Part shown: positions 8,588-16,408 of the stretch, in pieces | Position numbering within the stretch: the stretch's first letter is position 1 | How the letters are laid out: each line of letters starts with the position of its first letter | NCBI RefSeq assembly: GCF_900110035.1 | Contig: NZ_FOCF01000005.1 | Coordinates: forward strand, 1-64,000 | Origin: Sphingomonas gellani | GTDB taxonomy: Bacteria; Pseudomonadota; Alphaproteobacteria; Sphingomonadales; Sphingomonadaceae | DNA: 64,000 nt | Direction of reading: 5' to 3' | Notes under the pieces: model-generated | The model's input: only the letters and a program-made list of their open reading frames with translations | What the model was told of the DNA's origin: nothing | Database searches by the model: none | Translations under genes and position numbers: made by a program

Positions 8588-8884
8588 TCACCCCCGCAAA
8601 CGACTGTGCAGCCGCTTCCACTCCACCTCGGTACGCGGGAACGGATCGGCCAGTGTAGGCGGCTCGGGTGTGGCCTTCAGGCGCGCTCCCCTGCCCTGAC
8701 ATTCCGTACACCTCACCCGTTAGCGCAGCGCCTCCAGCTGCGTGTTCCAGCTTCGCAGCAGGGCATATCTGTTGAGGCGCGCAGCGTCGAAGATGTGCAC
8801 CCGCCCACACGGGCAGATCAGCTTCACGTTGGCCTTGTGCTTGATCAGGTCCGACAGGCTGTCGAGCCGGGTGTTTGCACCCAC
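8588..8884 (-). pseudogene. Four-cysteine zinc-ribbon-like phage protein split by an in-frame TAA
   Basis: Upstream frame: GTG start at 8884, 54 residues (ANTRLDSLSDLIKHKANV..., LICPCGRVHIFDAARLNRY..., ending WNTQLEALR). It stops at TAA (8722-8720). The same frame continues at once: 'RVRCTECQGRGARLK', then PEPPTLADPFPRTEVEW, to a TGA at 8590-8588. Together the two halves make one compact protein with CxC and CxxC pairs, as expected for a zinc ribbon, and I recall unbroken relatives of this kind in sphingomonad phages. Either a nonsense mutation broke the gene, or the second half is restarted at the GTG at 8716. Start choice is uncertain because the upstream in-frame stop lies at 8890. Confidence 0.55.
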
Positions 8885-8887
8885 AAA

Positions 8888-9082
8888 TCACGCCCGCGAC
8901 GCCCGGATGAAGATCGCGGCATGGTCGCGGTACTTCTCCTGCCAGAACTCGCCGGCCTCCGCCCACGCCGGAAGGTCCAACACCCGCGTCCCCTCCCACA
9001 GCCGCTCCGCCATATGCTCGATCAAGCCGTCTTCGTCGTTGGCGGTGCAGATGCGGCAGCGGCCGTCAGTGCAATCGGCCAT
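8888..9082 (-). CDS. Small phage hypothetical protein with CxxxxCxxC
   Basis: 64 residues, beginning MADCTDGRCRICTANDEDG and then acidic/aromatic helical sequence ('LPAWAEAGEFWQEKYRDHA'). The cluster C4-C9-C12 could bind a metal with only three visible Cys. Its start overlaps the end of the upstream gene by 17 bases, and the next gene's GTG start lies 3 bases past its stop, so it belongs to one tightly packed minus-strand operon. No function recognised. Confidence 0.5.
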   Translation of the reverse strand: MADCTDGRCRICTANDEDGLIEHMAERLWEGTRVLDLPAWAEAGEFWQEKYRDHAAIFIRASRA

Positions 9083-9260
9083 GGGAAGCGGCTTCTACCG
9101 CGCTGATCACGTAGGTGAGATACAAGGCTTCGTGCTGGTCGTCGCACTCGGCAAGCAGATCCTCCAGCCAGTCCAAGGCATCGAGGTAGCCGACGTCGGC
9201 GATCAGTTCTTGTGCGAGCATGTGCGCTTCGATCTCGCGCTGTTCGTTGGGCCGCGCCAT
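9066..9260 (-). CDS. Small acidic phage hypothetical protein
   Basis: 64 residues, MARPNEQREIEAHMLAQELI..., strongly helical and acidic (DALDWLEDLLAECDDQHEAL). The start lies 2 bases after the stop of the upstream gene, and its end overlaps the downstream start by 17 bases. This spacing, with clean non-repetitive composition, supports a real gene. No family recognised. Confidence 0.5.
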   Translation of the reverse strand: MARPNEQREIEAHMLAQELIADVGYLDALDWLEDLLAECDDQHEALYLTYVISAVEAASHGRLH

Positions 9261-9262
9261 GC

Positions 9263-9493
9263 TCAGTACGCCAGCCAGTCGACCTCGGCGTCATCCAGCG
9301 CCGAATGCATGTCCCCGTCCGCCTGGAGCGCAACCAGGCGTTTGCGGACAGCATCAGGGTCGCCGTGCTTGGGAAAGCCGCGATCGGCCGCGGCGCCGGC
9401 CGCCAGCTGGCCGAGCAGCCCTCCCCTATCCTTTTGTGCGATCAGCCATGATCCGAAGGCGGGCTTGGCTGGCGTGTAGAGGTCCATGTTCAT
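9263..9493 (-). CDS. YozE SAM-like fold family small protein
   Basis: 76 residues. The pattern 'FGSWLIAQKDRGGLLGQLA', then 'AAADRGFPKHGDPDAVRKRL' and 'ALDDAEVDWLAY', matches the YozE_SAM_like family, small helical proteins often found in phages and mobile elements with no established role. It is followed 2 bases later by the next gene of the minus-strand operon. Its first 68 bases overlap the preceding frame, and no good ribosome-binding site is visible, so an internal start such as M3 is possible. Confidence 0.6.
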   Translation of the reverse strand: MNMDLYTPAKPAFGSWLIAQKDRGGLLGQLAAGAAADRGFPKHGDPDAVRKRLVALQADGDMHSALDDAEVDWLAY

Positions 9494-9752
9494 GGTGGGT
9501 CCAATGCGAACCGAGATCGCGCGACTCTACCATGTTCTCGGAATGTTCCGATAGGGTGGCGAGGTGCATCCAGAGTGCTTCGTCGACCATCCAACCAACA
9601 GCCTCCCACGCCTTCGCGCTCTGGATGTCGTGTTCGCGTATGCACGCCAGCATCTTGCTCAAAACCACACGCTGCGCCCCGTCGCCATATGCGGCGACAA
9701 GTCCAAAGGCGACCTCGCTTGCTGGGTCACTTGGTGGCGGCATGTCTCGCAT
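9426..9752 (-). CDS. Hypothetical phage protein, first gene of the small minus-strand operon
   Basis: 108 residues from the ATG at 9752, chosen because GCGGAG lies just upstream; an in-frame start at 9779 exists. Residues 10-90 read as real helical protein ('EVAFGLVAAYGDGAQRVVLS', 'AWEAVGWMVDEALWMHLATL'). The last 22 residues or so lie in a region also encoding the next gene, a 68-base overlap that is long for a phage operon. The C-terminus may therefore be a frame artefact of a shortened gene. No function recognised. Confidence 0.45.
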   Translation of the reverse strand: MRDMPPPSDPASEVAFGLVAAYGDGAQRVVLSKMLACIREHDIQSAKAWEAVGWMVDEALWMHLATLSEHSENMVESRDLGSHWTHHEHGPLHASQARLRIMADRTKG

Positions 9753-9844
9753 AAAGCTCCGCAGCGGGACTAGTTGCACTGTACAGGATCAGTTTTTTAC
9801 AAGACGATTGTTAGGAACTGCCCTGCCCGCAGATGGGTTTCTCA

Positions 9845-9854
9845 GGTTAGACAA
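9845..9854 (+). repeat. GGTTAGACAA direct repeat, copy 1
   Basis: The 10-mer GGTTAGACAA occurs here and twice more, at 10765-10774 and 10817-10826, always on the plus strand. The copies bracket the unknown gene at 9998-10639. They may be protein-binding sites or remnants of an insertion; the sequence does not decide. Confidence 0.4.
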
Positions 9855-9997
9855 TCATCGCGGGACGCCGCAGATTACCGTTGCGGTATCCGGGATGGTT
9901 GGACAACGTAACCTTCTGATCCGCAAGGACTGTGCGAGGCCGGCTCGGGATTAAACCCTCGCCTCCACGGCGAAAGCGTAGCACTCGCGCAGTTACG

Positions 9998-10639
9998 CTA
10001 GGCCTCTTGACCTACTGGGAGAAAGGCGTTGAAGTATAGATCGACGGCACGGCTCAACGCGTCCGCTTTCGGCTCAGATAGTTCGTAGCCGACCATCACT
10101 CCGTTGTAGGTCGCGTTATAAACCAGTTTGCTATCATAAGCCGACAGGTGATCGCTGACGAATGTGCCGGCTGCTGCTTGCAGAACTCCCGACAAACTTA
10201 CGGGTTGTTTAAGCCGATGCTTCATTCGCTCTGCGGGGTTTGTACCCAATTCCTCAGGATGTGCGGCTGATGCGCGGATTGCGAGAATGTCTGGAAACTC
10301 GCACTGGAAAAGTCTCCTCGCTTTCTTTTTAGCGTCTGCATTCCACTCGCCTCTGACGGAAGGTAAGTCTGCACCGTTGATAATGATCGTCATCTGCGAA
10401 AAGCTGTTTGCCGCTATGGCTCCGTTTCGGCCAGCAATCTTCATCCATTGCACCATTCGCTTGCTTTCGTATGGCACTGACCCGCCACGCTTCCGTCTGA
10501 AAGCATAGTTGTAAAGGTCGAGACTGGATCGGAAGTCCTCTTCCGCTCTCTGCATCGACAACAAGCAACGTTCGACCTGCTCTGCATCCGCTCGTTCATC
10601 GAACGAGATCAAGGAACGGTCGAACTGAAAAAAGCGCAT
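9998..10639 (-). CDS. Hypothetical protein of unknown family
   Basis: 213 residues from ATG at 10639. The protein is not obviously repetitive and reads as coding ('VERCLLSMQRAEEDFRSSL', 'NSFSQMTIIINGADLPSVRG', 'LVYNATYNGVMVGYELSEPK'). Codon use is visibly lower in GC than in the chromosomal genes to the right, which suggests acquisition. It stands alone, more than 200 bases from the phage operon and about 400 from the tRNA. Helix-rich N-terminus; no signal peptide, membrane segment or known motif seen. Direct repeats GGTTAGACAA lie on both sides. Confidence 0.6.
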   Translation of the reverse strand: MRFFQFDRSLISFDERADAEQVERCLLSMQRAEEDFRSSLDLYNYAFRRKRGGSVPYESKRMVQWMKIAGRNGAIAANSFSQMTIIINGADLPSVRGEWNADAKKKARRLFQCEFPDILAIRASAAHPEELGTNPAERMKHRLKQPVSLSGVLQAAAGTFVSDHLSAYDSKLVYNATYNGVMVGYELSEPKADALSRAVDLYFNAFLPVGQEA

Positions 10640-11030
10640 AGCATTCTCCGCAACCTAACGAGCGTTAACTTGCTCAGCTTGGGGACGCTAGGCGCGCACG
10701 CTTAGCCGCTTACGAATATGTCCAATCCCCTTCACCCGCTCTAAAACCCGCAGGCGAGGATTGCGGTTAGACAAGGCGTATGGGACGCGAGGGGAAAATA
10801 GCAGCCCCAATCGGGAGGTTAGACAAGCTAAACAATTGATGCCGCTTGCTTCTTACAATCCTGCCGGGCCCACCAACGCTTCCGTCGACGCGCAGCATGC
10901 AGTCAGCCGTCCTGAAAAGGCATATTACCGGCTGCAGACGCGTCAGGAGGCAAACACCTCCTCCCGCAAGCTTCCCATCACCATTGGCACTTGCGTTGAA
11001 GGAACAGGCCCCGCTAAGGGCTTCTCATAT
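10640..11030. other. Gene-free stretch upstream of tRNA-Pro
   Basis: No supported gene on either strand. It holds two copies of GGTTAGACAA and lies just upstream of the tRNA. The rest shows no clear promoter or hairpin that I can support. Confidence 0.5.
10765..10826 (+). repeat. GGTTAGACAA direct repeats, copies 2 and 3
   Basis: Copies at 10765-10774 and 10817-10826, 52 bases apart start to start. With the copy at 9845-9854 this makes three identical 10-mers within 1 kb. Confidence 0.4.
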
Positions 11031-11702
<672 letters not shown>

Positions 11703-11723
11703 AGATCACTCCCACTCGATTGT
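11703..11723 (-). repeat. Island attachment site, distal copy (att)
   Basis: On the minus strand it reads AC-A-ATCGAGTGGGA-G-T-G-AT-C-T, that is the last codons of a guaA gene (T I E W E stop). Compared with the copy at 18712-18732 there are four differences, all transitions, and the 11-base core TCCCACTCGAT is identical. The stop here is TGA, not TAA. Confidence 0.75.
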
Positions 11724-11857
11724 CTCAACGGCCACTAAGCCATTGTTTTTGCTCGAAATTCTGAGCATTTCACGGCCTCATCCCGCTGACCGGTCCGTCA
11801 AAAAGTTACGCTTTTGAAATTGAAGGATTTTTCCGCAAGAAATTTTTTTCGTTGGCT

Positions 11858-11879
11858 TCGCCATCTATCGCCAACGATC
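11858..11879. repeat. Island subterminal inverted repeat, left copy
   Basis: The 22 bases contain GCCATCTATCGCCA and match the reverse complement of 18619-18640 at 21 of 22 positions. It may be a binding site for the integrase or its directionality factor. Confidence 0.65.
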
Positions 11880-12049
11880 GGCCCCTTCACTCACCGTGGA
11901 GGGCCTCACATCGTGCCCCCGCATCAATAGGAAGATACCGTCGGCAACGCAATTTCGAACCTGCAATTGGCGGAAAATAGGCTCCAACGCTGACGTGCCG
12001 GAACGCTGACTGTCGCCTTCACGGAGACACATCGTCGCTAGGCTCGGCG

Positions 12050-12078
12050 TTGTCTCGACCGGCGAGAAACGACATATA
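12050..12078 (+). promoter_or_regulatory. Candidate sigma-70-type promoter for the four-gene island operon
   Basis: TTGTCT (12050-12055), a 17-base spacer, then CATATA (12073-12078). The first start codon is at 12085, only 6 bases past the -10 box, so a transcript from here would start at or very near the ATG and be leaderless. No ribosome-binding site is visible before 12085, which fits. Confidence 0.4.
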
Positions 12079-12084
12079 GGGAAC

Positions 12085-12267
12085 ATGGCGACGACCGCGA
12101 AAAAGAAGACTCGGACGCGCCGGTCTGCACCGGCTGAGAAGGCGTTCACGTACCGGGGGATCAAGATCCTCCCGGCGACGGGTCGTCGCTCACCGCTCGC
12201 CCAAGCTATCCGCGACGGCTTGCGCGATATGTCAGAACAGTCGCGTGGCGACCACGTCCAGGCGTAA
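12085..12267 (+). CDS. Small basic protein, first gene of the candidate defence operon
   Basis: 60 residues: a Lys/Arg/Ala-rich N-terminus (MATTAKKKTRTRRSAPAEKA) and a short folded-looking part ('FTYRGIKILPATGRRSPLAQ', 'IRDGLRDMS'). The next gene starts inside it with a 23-base overlap, so the two are probably translationally coupled. The basic tail suggests nucleic-acid or partner binding; an antitoxin or regulator role would fit its place at the head of the operon, but no family is recognised and this is inference. Confidence 0.6.
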   Translation: MATTAKKKTRTRRSAPAEKAFTYRGIKILPATGRRSPLAQAIRDGLRDMSEQSRGDHVQA

Positions 12268-12889
12268 GCCTCCCGCCTCCAAGTCGGTCTTCATCAACTG
12301 CCCGTTTGACGACGGGTTCATGCCGATCCTGCGCGCGATGGTTTTCGCAATCATCGCGGCGGGCTACCACCCTCGATGCGCGCTGGACGCCACCGATGGG
12401 GCAGAGGTCCGTGTCGGCAAGATCGCCCAGATGCTCGGCGAGTGTGACTGGGGTATCCACGACTTGTCGCGGGTCGAGGTCGGGGATGGAGGCCTTCCCC
12501 GCTTTAATATGCCGATGGAGCTCGGCCTCCATCTGGGCGCCCGAATCTTCGGCGAGAAACGTCACAAAAGGAAGCGAGCCCTCATTCTAGACGCCGATCG
12601 TCATCGCTATGATCAGGCGCTTTCCGACATCAGCGGTCAGGATATCGAGTCCCATCGTGGCGATCCCGACGAAGCAATCCGCTGCGTAAGGAACTGGCTG
12701 TCCGAGCATCGCCCGCGGAATGCCGACCCTCTGCCGGGGGCGGCCGCTCTTCAAGCCGACTATCGTCAGTTTCAGGCCGAGATTGGTGCGCTGATGGCGC
12801 CACGACGCCTCGATGCCGACGATCTCACCCACAGCGATTTTCTTTTTGCGGTGCGCGACTGGCTCAAAGAGCGGGGGGCTGACGCATGA
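12245..12889 (+). CDS. TIR/nucleoside-deoxyribosyltransferase-like protein (CPFD ... NMPMELG family)
   Basis: 214 residues, GTG start. It opens with a buried strand and loop, SVFINCPFDDGF (residues 14-25), then 'GKIAQMLGECDWGIHDLSR' (58-76), NMPMELGLHLG (88-98) with a conserved Glu (E92), and DIESHRGD (133-140). This pattern belongs to a family of uncharacterised bacterial proteins whose fold resembles TIR and nucleoside 2-deoxyribosyltransferase domains, where a Glu in this region attacks the N-glycosidic bond of nucleotides such as NAD. Activity here is inference. It overlaps the next gene by ATGA. In a defence setting it could be the nucleotide-depleting or signal-making part. Confidence 0.65.
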   Translation: MATTSRRKPPASKSVFINCPFDDGFMPILRAMVFAIIAAGYHPRCALDATDGAEVRVGKIAQMLGECDWGIHDLSRVEVGDGGLPRFNMPMELGLHLGARIFGEKRHKRKRALILDADRHRYDQALSDISGQDIESHRGDPDEAIRCVRNWLSEHRPRNADPLPGAAALQADYRQFQAEIGALMAPRRLDADDLTHSDFLFAVRDWLKERGADA

Positions 12890-13821
12890 ACTCGTCGAAC
12901 CCTCCGGTGAAGCATCATTACATCCCCAAGTTCCTGCTGGCTCAATGGGCCGTGAACGAAGGAAAGCTGTGGCGCTATCTGCAGCCGATTCCTGGCAAAA
13001 TGGTCACAAAGCTCGTGGCCCCTGCGGAGATCGGGTACGAGGAACACCTCTATGCCACCCCGGGTTTGCCGCCCGAGCAAACCCAGCAGATCGAGCAGCT
13101 TTTCATGTCGCCGCTCGATTCGCTTGCGGCAGATGCGCACCAGCTCCTGTTGGCAGGCAAAGTGCAGAACATGCCACAGCGCGAACGAAGCGCGTGGAGC
13201 CGGTTCATCATGTCCCAATGGTTCCGCACCCCTGACTCGCTCCGATACTTCAAAGAGGCCATGCGGCTTGCGCTCACTGTCCGGGACGACGCGCTGAACG
13301 CGCGGTATGCGGAGCTGAGGCAGGAAGGCTATCCCGAGAGCCTTGAGGCGATCGTCGAGATGATGGGGCCGGAGTTTGTCGAGCAGACGGCCATGGGCTT
13401 GCTCCGAAAGATGAGCGACGATCCCAAGAACGGCCTGCGGCTCAATAACATGGTCTGGGCTGTGATCGAGACCAGCGGAGGCCGGGAGTTCCTGATCTCC
13501 GACGCCGCTCTTCACCAAGGGAACTCAGGTATCTTCTCTGCCCAAGGCTATGCCACGCTGCCGATCGCGCCACGGAAGCTGTTCGTTGCCGCCTCTAGCC
13601 CTACTACCGTCCAGCAGATCAGGGCACTGGCACGGAACGACCTCGTGAGCCGCAACAATCGAGCCGTCGTGCGCCGTGCCTCGATCTTCGTTGGTGCGAC
13701 GGATCTGTCCCAGAAGCCCTGGATCGAGGAAAATTTCGGCCAGGAAGAGAATGACACGCTCATTAAGGGCCTCGTGGAAAAATATCGGACGACCTTTGCT
13801 GAAACTGGGGTGAGCGCGTGA
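12886..13821 (+). CDS. DUF4238 family protein
   Basis: 311 residues. The N-terminal HHYIPKFLLAQWA (residues 10-22) is the signature of DUF4238, a family common on genomic islands with no proven activity. The His pair and following conserved aromatic residues have led to suggestions of metal-dependent nuclease-like function, which I cannot confirm from the sequence. The remainder is mixed alpha/beta ('AWSRFIMSQWFRTPDSLRYF', 'FLISDAALH', 'LPIAPRKLFVAAS', 'ALARNDLVSRNNRAVVRRA'). It overlaps its neighbours by 4 bases on both sides (ATGA upstream, GTGA downstream), so it is made in step with them. Confidence 0.7.
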   Translation: MNSSNPPVKHHYIPKFLLAQWAVNEGKLWRYLQPIPGKMVTKLVAPAEIGYEEHLYATPGLPPEQTQQIEQLFMSPLDSLAADAHQLLLAGKVQNMPQRERSAWSRFIMSQWFRTPDSLRYFKEAMRLALTVRDDALNARYAELRQEGYPESLEAIVEMMGPEFVEQTAMGLLRKMSDDPKNGLRLNNMVWAVIETSGGREFLISDAALHQGNSGIFSAQGYATLPIAPRKLFVAASSPTTVQQIRALARNDLVSRNNRAVVRRASIFVGATDLSQKPWIEENFGQEENDTLIKGLVEKYRTTFAETGVSA

Positions 13822-15008
13822 GCGCTCCGCTGGCGGACCATGCGAGAGCCATTGAGGTGCTCGATGGCGTCGCAGCCGAACTCGCTGACATCCATCGGGC
13901 CAAGGAATATTCGCAGTGGCGCCCGTGGGCGGCCGGACAGGCCGACAGTGCCTTGGCGGGCGCGACGCCCTTTGCCGACTTCGCGAACGCTTGGATCTTC
14001 ACCGGCGATGGCGGTGGTGTGGTCGCTACCGGTCGGTTTGGCAGCTGGGCGATAGATCGCCTCGTCGAAAAGATGGCGCCCGCAGCGATCATCAAGCTCT
14101 TCGAGGAAGAAATCTCCCGCAACGTGGCGCGCTACGACGAAGTGTCTCCGGTGCTTGGCGTCCAGATCGCAAAAGAGTGCGACCTTGGCGAGGGCATCCG
14201 GCTCGCACCACCCCCAGAGAACATCTTCGATGTGACGCAGCTCTGGCGACATTCGATGGCGCCACTTCCGACAGGGACGTGCGCCCTGATCCAGACCTAT
14301 GCCGTCACCCCAGCATTTGAGCGGCGCTCGCCGGAGGCGACTGGACCGATCGGATCAAGCCAGACATTGCCGGCCGCCGAAGCTCGACAGTCTGTTCGTG
14401 AGCGAACGAGGCTCGCTTGTCTTCTCGCTGGTGCCGGTGCCGTCGAACTACCCCTGTCCATTCTTCAGCCCGACCGCCGCAATCTGCTTGCGGCCGGTGA
14501 CGGCAATCAGTCCGGCCGGCCGTTCTCGCCCTTCCCATTCACCGCTCAGGAACTCGATGCAGACCTGATCGCAACGCTATATGATCAGCTCGGTCGGTTC
14601 GCGGGCATCGGCTCTCTTGCTCGCGCGATCGACCGCTTGGGCCGCTCCCGCCTAGCGATCAACCCGGTCGACCGCTCACTCGATCTTGGAATGTCTGCTG
14701 AGATCGCCCTGATGCACGACCAAGGTTCGAGCAACACGGAGATCGGCTACAAGATCGGCTCGCGCGCCGCGTGGCTGCTCGGGACCGATGCGAACGAACG
14801 CGCCACGATCTTCAACGATATCAAGAAGCTCTACGACGCGCGGTCGAAGGCGGTCCACACCGGCGAACTGTCAGCCAAATCACAGATCGATCTCGATGCT
14901 GCGGACGCGCTCGTGACCCGCGCTCTTGTCGCTATCCTCGGCCGCGGCTCCTTTCCCGATTGGACCCGGCTGGTCCTCGGCGGGGAAACGGCAGCAACCA
15001 CGGAATGA
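13818..15008 (+). CDS. Apea-like HEPN domain protein, candidate RNase effector
   Basis: 396 residues, GTG start overlapping the previous stop by 4 bases. The C-terminal 110 residues match Apea-like HEPN domains: 'AEIALMHDQ', 'IGYKIGSRAAWLLG', then 'IKKLYDARSKAVHTGEL', which holds the HEPN R-x4-H motif at R342 and H347. HEPN domains with this motif are typically metal-independent RNases in toxin-antitoxin, abortive-infection and other defence systems. The N-terminal 270 residues are an unrecognised region, possibly sensing or regulatory. It is the last gene of the four-gene operon, and the convergent HNH-type gene ends 10 bases beyond. Confidence 0.7.
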   Translation: MSAPLADHARAIEVLDGVAAELADIHRAKEYSQWRPWAAGQADSALAGATPFADFANAWIFTGDGGGVVATGRFGSWAIDRLVEKMAPAAIIKLFEEEISRNVARYDEVSPVLGVQIAKECDLGEGIRLAPPPENIFDVTQLWRHSMAPLPTGTCALIQTYAVTPAFERRSPEATGPIGSSQTLPAAEARQSVRERTRLACLLAGAGAVELPLSILQPDRRNLLAAGDGNQSGRPFSPFPFTAQELDADLIATLYDQLGRFAGIGSLARAIDRLGRSRLAINPVDRSLDLGMSAEIALMHDQGSSNTEIGYKIGSRAAWLLGTDANERATIFNDIKKLYDARSKAVHTGELSAKSQIDLDAADALVTRALVAILGRGSFPDWTRLVLGGETAATTE

Positions 15009-15018
15009 TCGCCGGCCC

Positions 15019-15798
15019 TCAGGCAGCCTTCGGCAGGATCGTCCAGCCGCTTTCGCCCTCTCTCTCGAACGCCGCGCGCAATTCGGCAAGGCCGGCCTGC
15101 GAAGGATCGGTGTCGACGATGAACGTCGCGCCGAACAACGATATCTCAACAAGCGGAAGCGCATCGCCGGGCCGCACCATCGGTGCGCTTACATGCTGCG
15201 CAACGCCTGGTCGGCCCGTCACCATCAGGATGTCAAAGTCACCTATCCCCTTGCGAACAAAAGCCCGCACCGCGTCAAACTTTGCAGCTCGCGCTTCGGT
15301 CAGCCCCCAGTAAATCGCGACCGAACCCAACGCGACTTTTAGGAGCGCACGGGCCAGCTTGGGTTCCCGGCCCATTTCCTGCGTAAAGCTGATCGTCGCT
15401 TGCTGGCCTATTTCGGGAGTCTCGAACTCGACCTTTGTGATCCCGTTCGCCGCGCTCGCGGCAGGCAGGGGGCGGCCATTCGACTCCACGACCTGCGGCC
15501 CCGCATTCAGATGAATTTCCGGCTTGCCGTCGACATACTGCCCTTTGATCGGCGCCCACATATTGATCGCCGGCGCCTTCCCTTTTTTGCGCCTGACGCC
15601 GTGCATGAACGCGATGATCTCGAATTGCCGGATCAGCGCCTGATCGACGTGGCCGAGGCCATTGTTGCAGGCCATGCAGACACCCACTGGGAGGACCAAA
15701 TGCGGCGGACAGCCAAGTGCGTCGGGAAGAACGTGCTCCTCGCTCCCCTTACGGATTGGCTTCAAACACCATATGCAGTGTTCAACTGGCTCACTCAC
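15019..15798 (-). CDS. HNH endonuclease-like protein
   Basis: 259 residues. The N-terminus has a CxxC (C8, C11), then 'EEHVLPDALG' with H22, then 'VCMACNNGLGHVD' with C41, C44, the NN pair and H50. This is the arrangement of a zinc-stabilised beta-beta-alpha HNH nuclease of the HNH_5 type. The remaining 190 residues are not recognised and may give substrate specificity. It is last in the minus-strand operon, 40 bases after the AlkB-like gene. It could act on phage DNA or in island maintenance. Catalytic competence is likely but unproven. Confidence 0.65.
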   Translation of the reverse strand: MSEPVEHCIWCLKPIRKGSEEHVLPDALGCPPHLVLPVGVCMACNNGLGHVDQALIRQFEIIAFMHGVRRKKGKAPAINMWAPIKGQYVDGKPEIHLNAGPQVVESNGRPLPAASAANGITKVEFETPEIGQQATISFTQEMGREPKLARALLKVALGSVAIYWGLTEARAAKFDAVRAFVRKGIGDFDILMVTGRPGVAQHVSAPMVRPGDALPLVEISLFGATFIVDTDPSQAGLAELRAAFEREGESGWTILPKAA

Positions 15799-15838
15799 CC
15801 GCCTTTAATACCACATCTAGGATTGAAGGACTACATCG

Positions 15839-16408
15839 TCATTGCGCGAGCGATCGAAATGTGATCGACCAGCGCGGTTGCTCCATCTCGGCGATGCTGT
15901 GCTCCCACCCATGCCGCGCCTCACCGCTAAGATGATAAGCGGCTCGTGGCTCGAGCACTGCCGAAGCGCGCTCGAACTTGGGCCCGATACGCCGGCGGAA
16001 GCGCATTGTGGCGGGAGCCCCAAGCGAAATCCCAACGACATGCTCGAACACCGGACGATCCTTGTGCCATCCAATCCCGGCACCCGAATCGTATCGGATC
16101 AGCAGAGCCTGCACCAATTCGTCGGGATCGAGCCCGGCGAAGCGCGCTGCATCTCGCTTCGCTGACTGTAGCCAATCTGGAATGGCATCGGTGGGCGCAA
16201 AGCGGCCGGTGTCGAAATCATAGGACCAGCCGAACGAGCGCGTCACTCGCTTTCCCAGCCAGCCCTGAAAGCGAAAAGGTGCAAGTCCCTCTGCGTCGAT
16301 CCGACGGATGAGGTCTCTCTCGGCCTCAGCGGTTACAAGTTTCTCGCACGCTGCCAGACCCGGCAAAGCCATCGCCCCGAACAGATCAGGCATAGCTACC
16401 GACGCCAT
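15839..16408 (-). CDS. AlkB-like 2-oxoglutarate/Fe(II) dioxygenase
   Basis: 189 residues from 16408 (overlapping the upstream gene by 13 bases); an alternative ATG at 16393 lies 2 bases after that gene's stop. Iron ligands are H115 and D117 in 'GWHKD' and H170 in 'HGWEHSI'; R179 and R185 in 'RWSITFR' would hold 2-oxoglutarate. 'YDFDTGRFAP' and 'ALLIRYDSGAGIGWHKD' are typical of the family. It oxidatively removes alkyl groups from DNA or RNA bases. On an island next to nucleases it may repair or protect nucleic acid, or counter modified bases. The enzyme family is confident. Confidence 0.85.
   Translation of the reverse strand: MASVAMPDLFGAMALPGLAACEKLVTAEAERDLIRRIDAEGLAPFRFQGWLGKRVTRSFGWSYDFDTGRFAPTDAIPDWLQSAKRDAARFAGLDPDELVQALLIRYDSGAGIGWHKDRPVFEHVVGISLGAPATMRFRRRIGPKFERASAVLEPRAAYHLSGEARHGWEHSIAEMEQPRWSITFRSLAQ

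Larger units (their letters stand above)
1..9752. mobile_element. Prophage, right-hand part (tail, lysis and cargo genes)
   Basis: Plus-strand genes run in the order tail protein, small membrane proteins, muramidase and large tail protein, with gaps of 67 bases or less or short overlaps. This is the usual end of a tailed-phage morphogenesis and lysis module. Cargo genes and a minus-strand run of 54-108 residue genes follow. The left end lies outside the window and no integrase belonging to this element is visible. The right boundary is not defined; I place it at the start of the last small phage gene. Presence of phage genes is well supported; whether the element is intact cannot be judged. 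Confidence 0.75.

Noticed and set aside
8491..8600. A short minus-strand coding-like tail (PPTDREWAGIASAYSAARL...)
   Set aside because: Reads like protein but no acceptable start codon is visible, so it is not annotated as a gene; it may be a remnant of another small phage gene.
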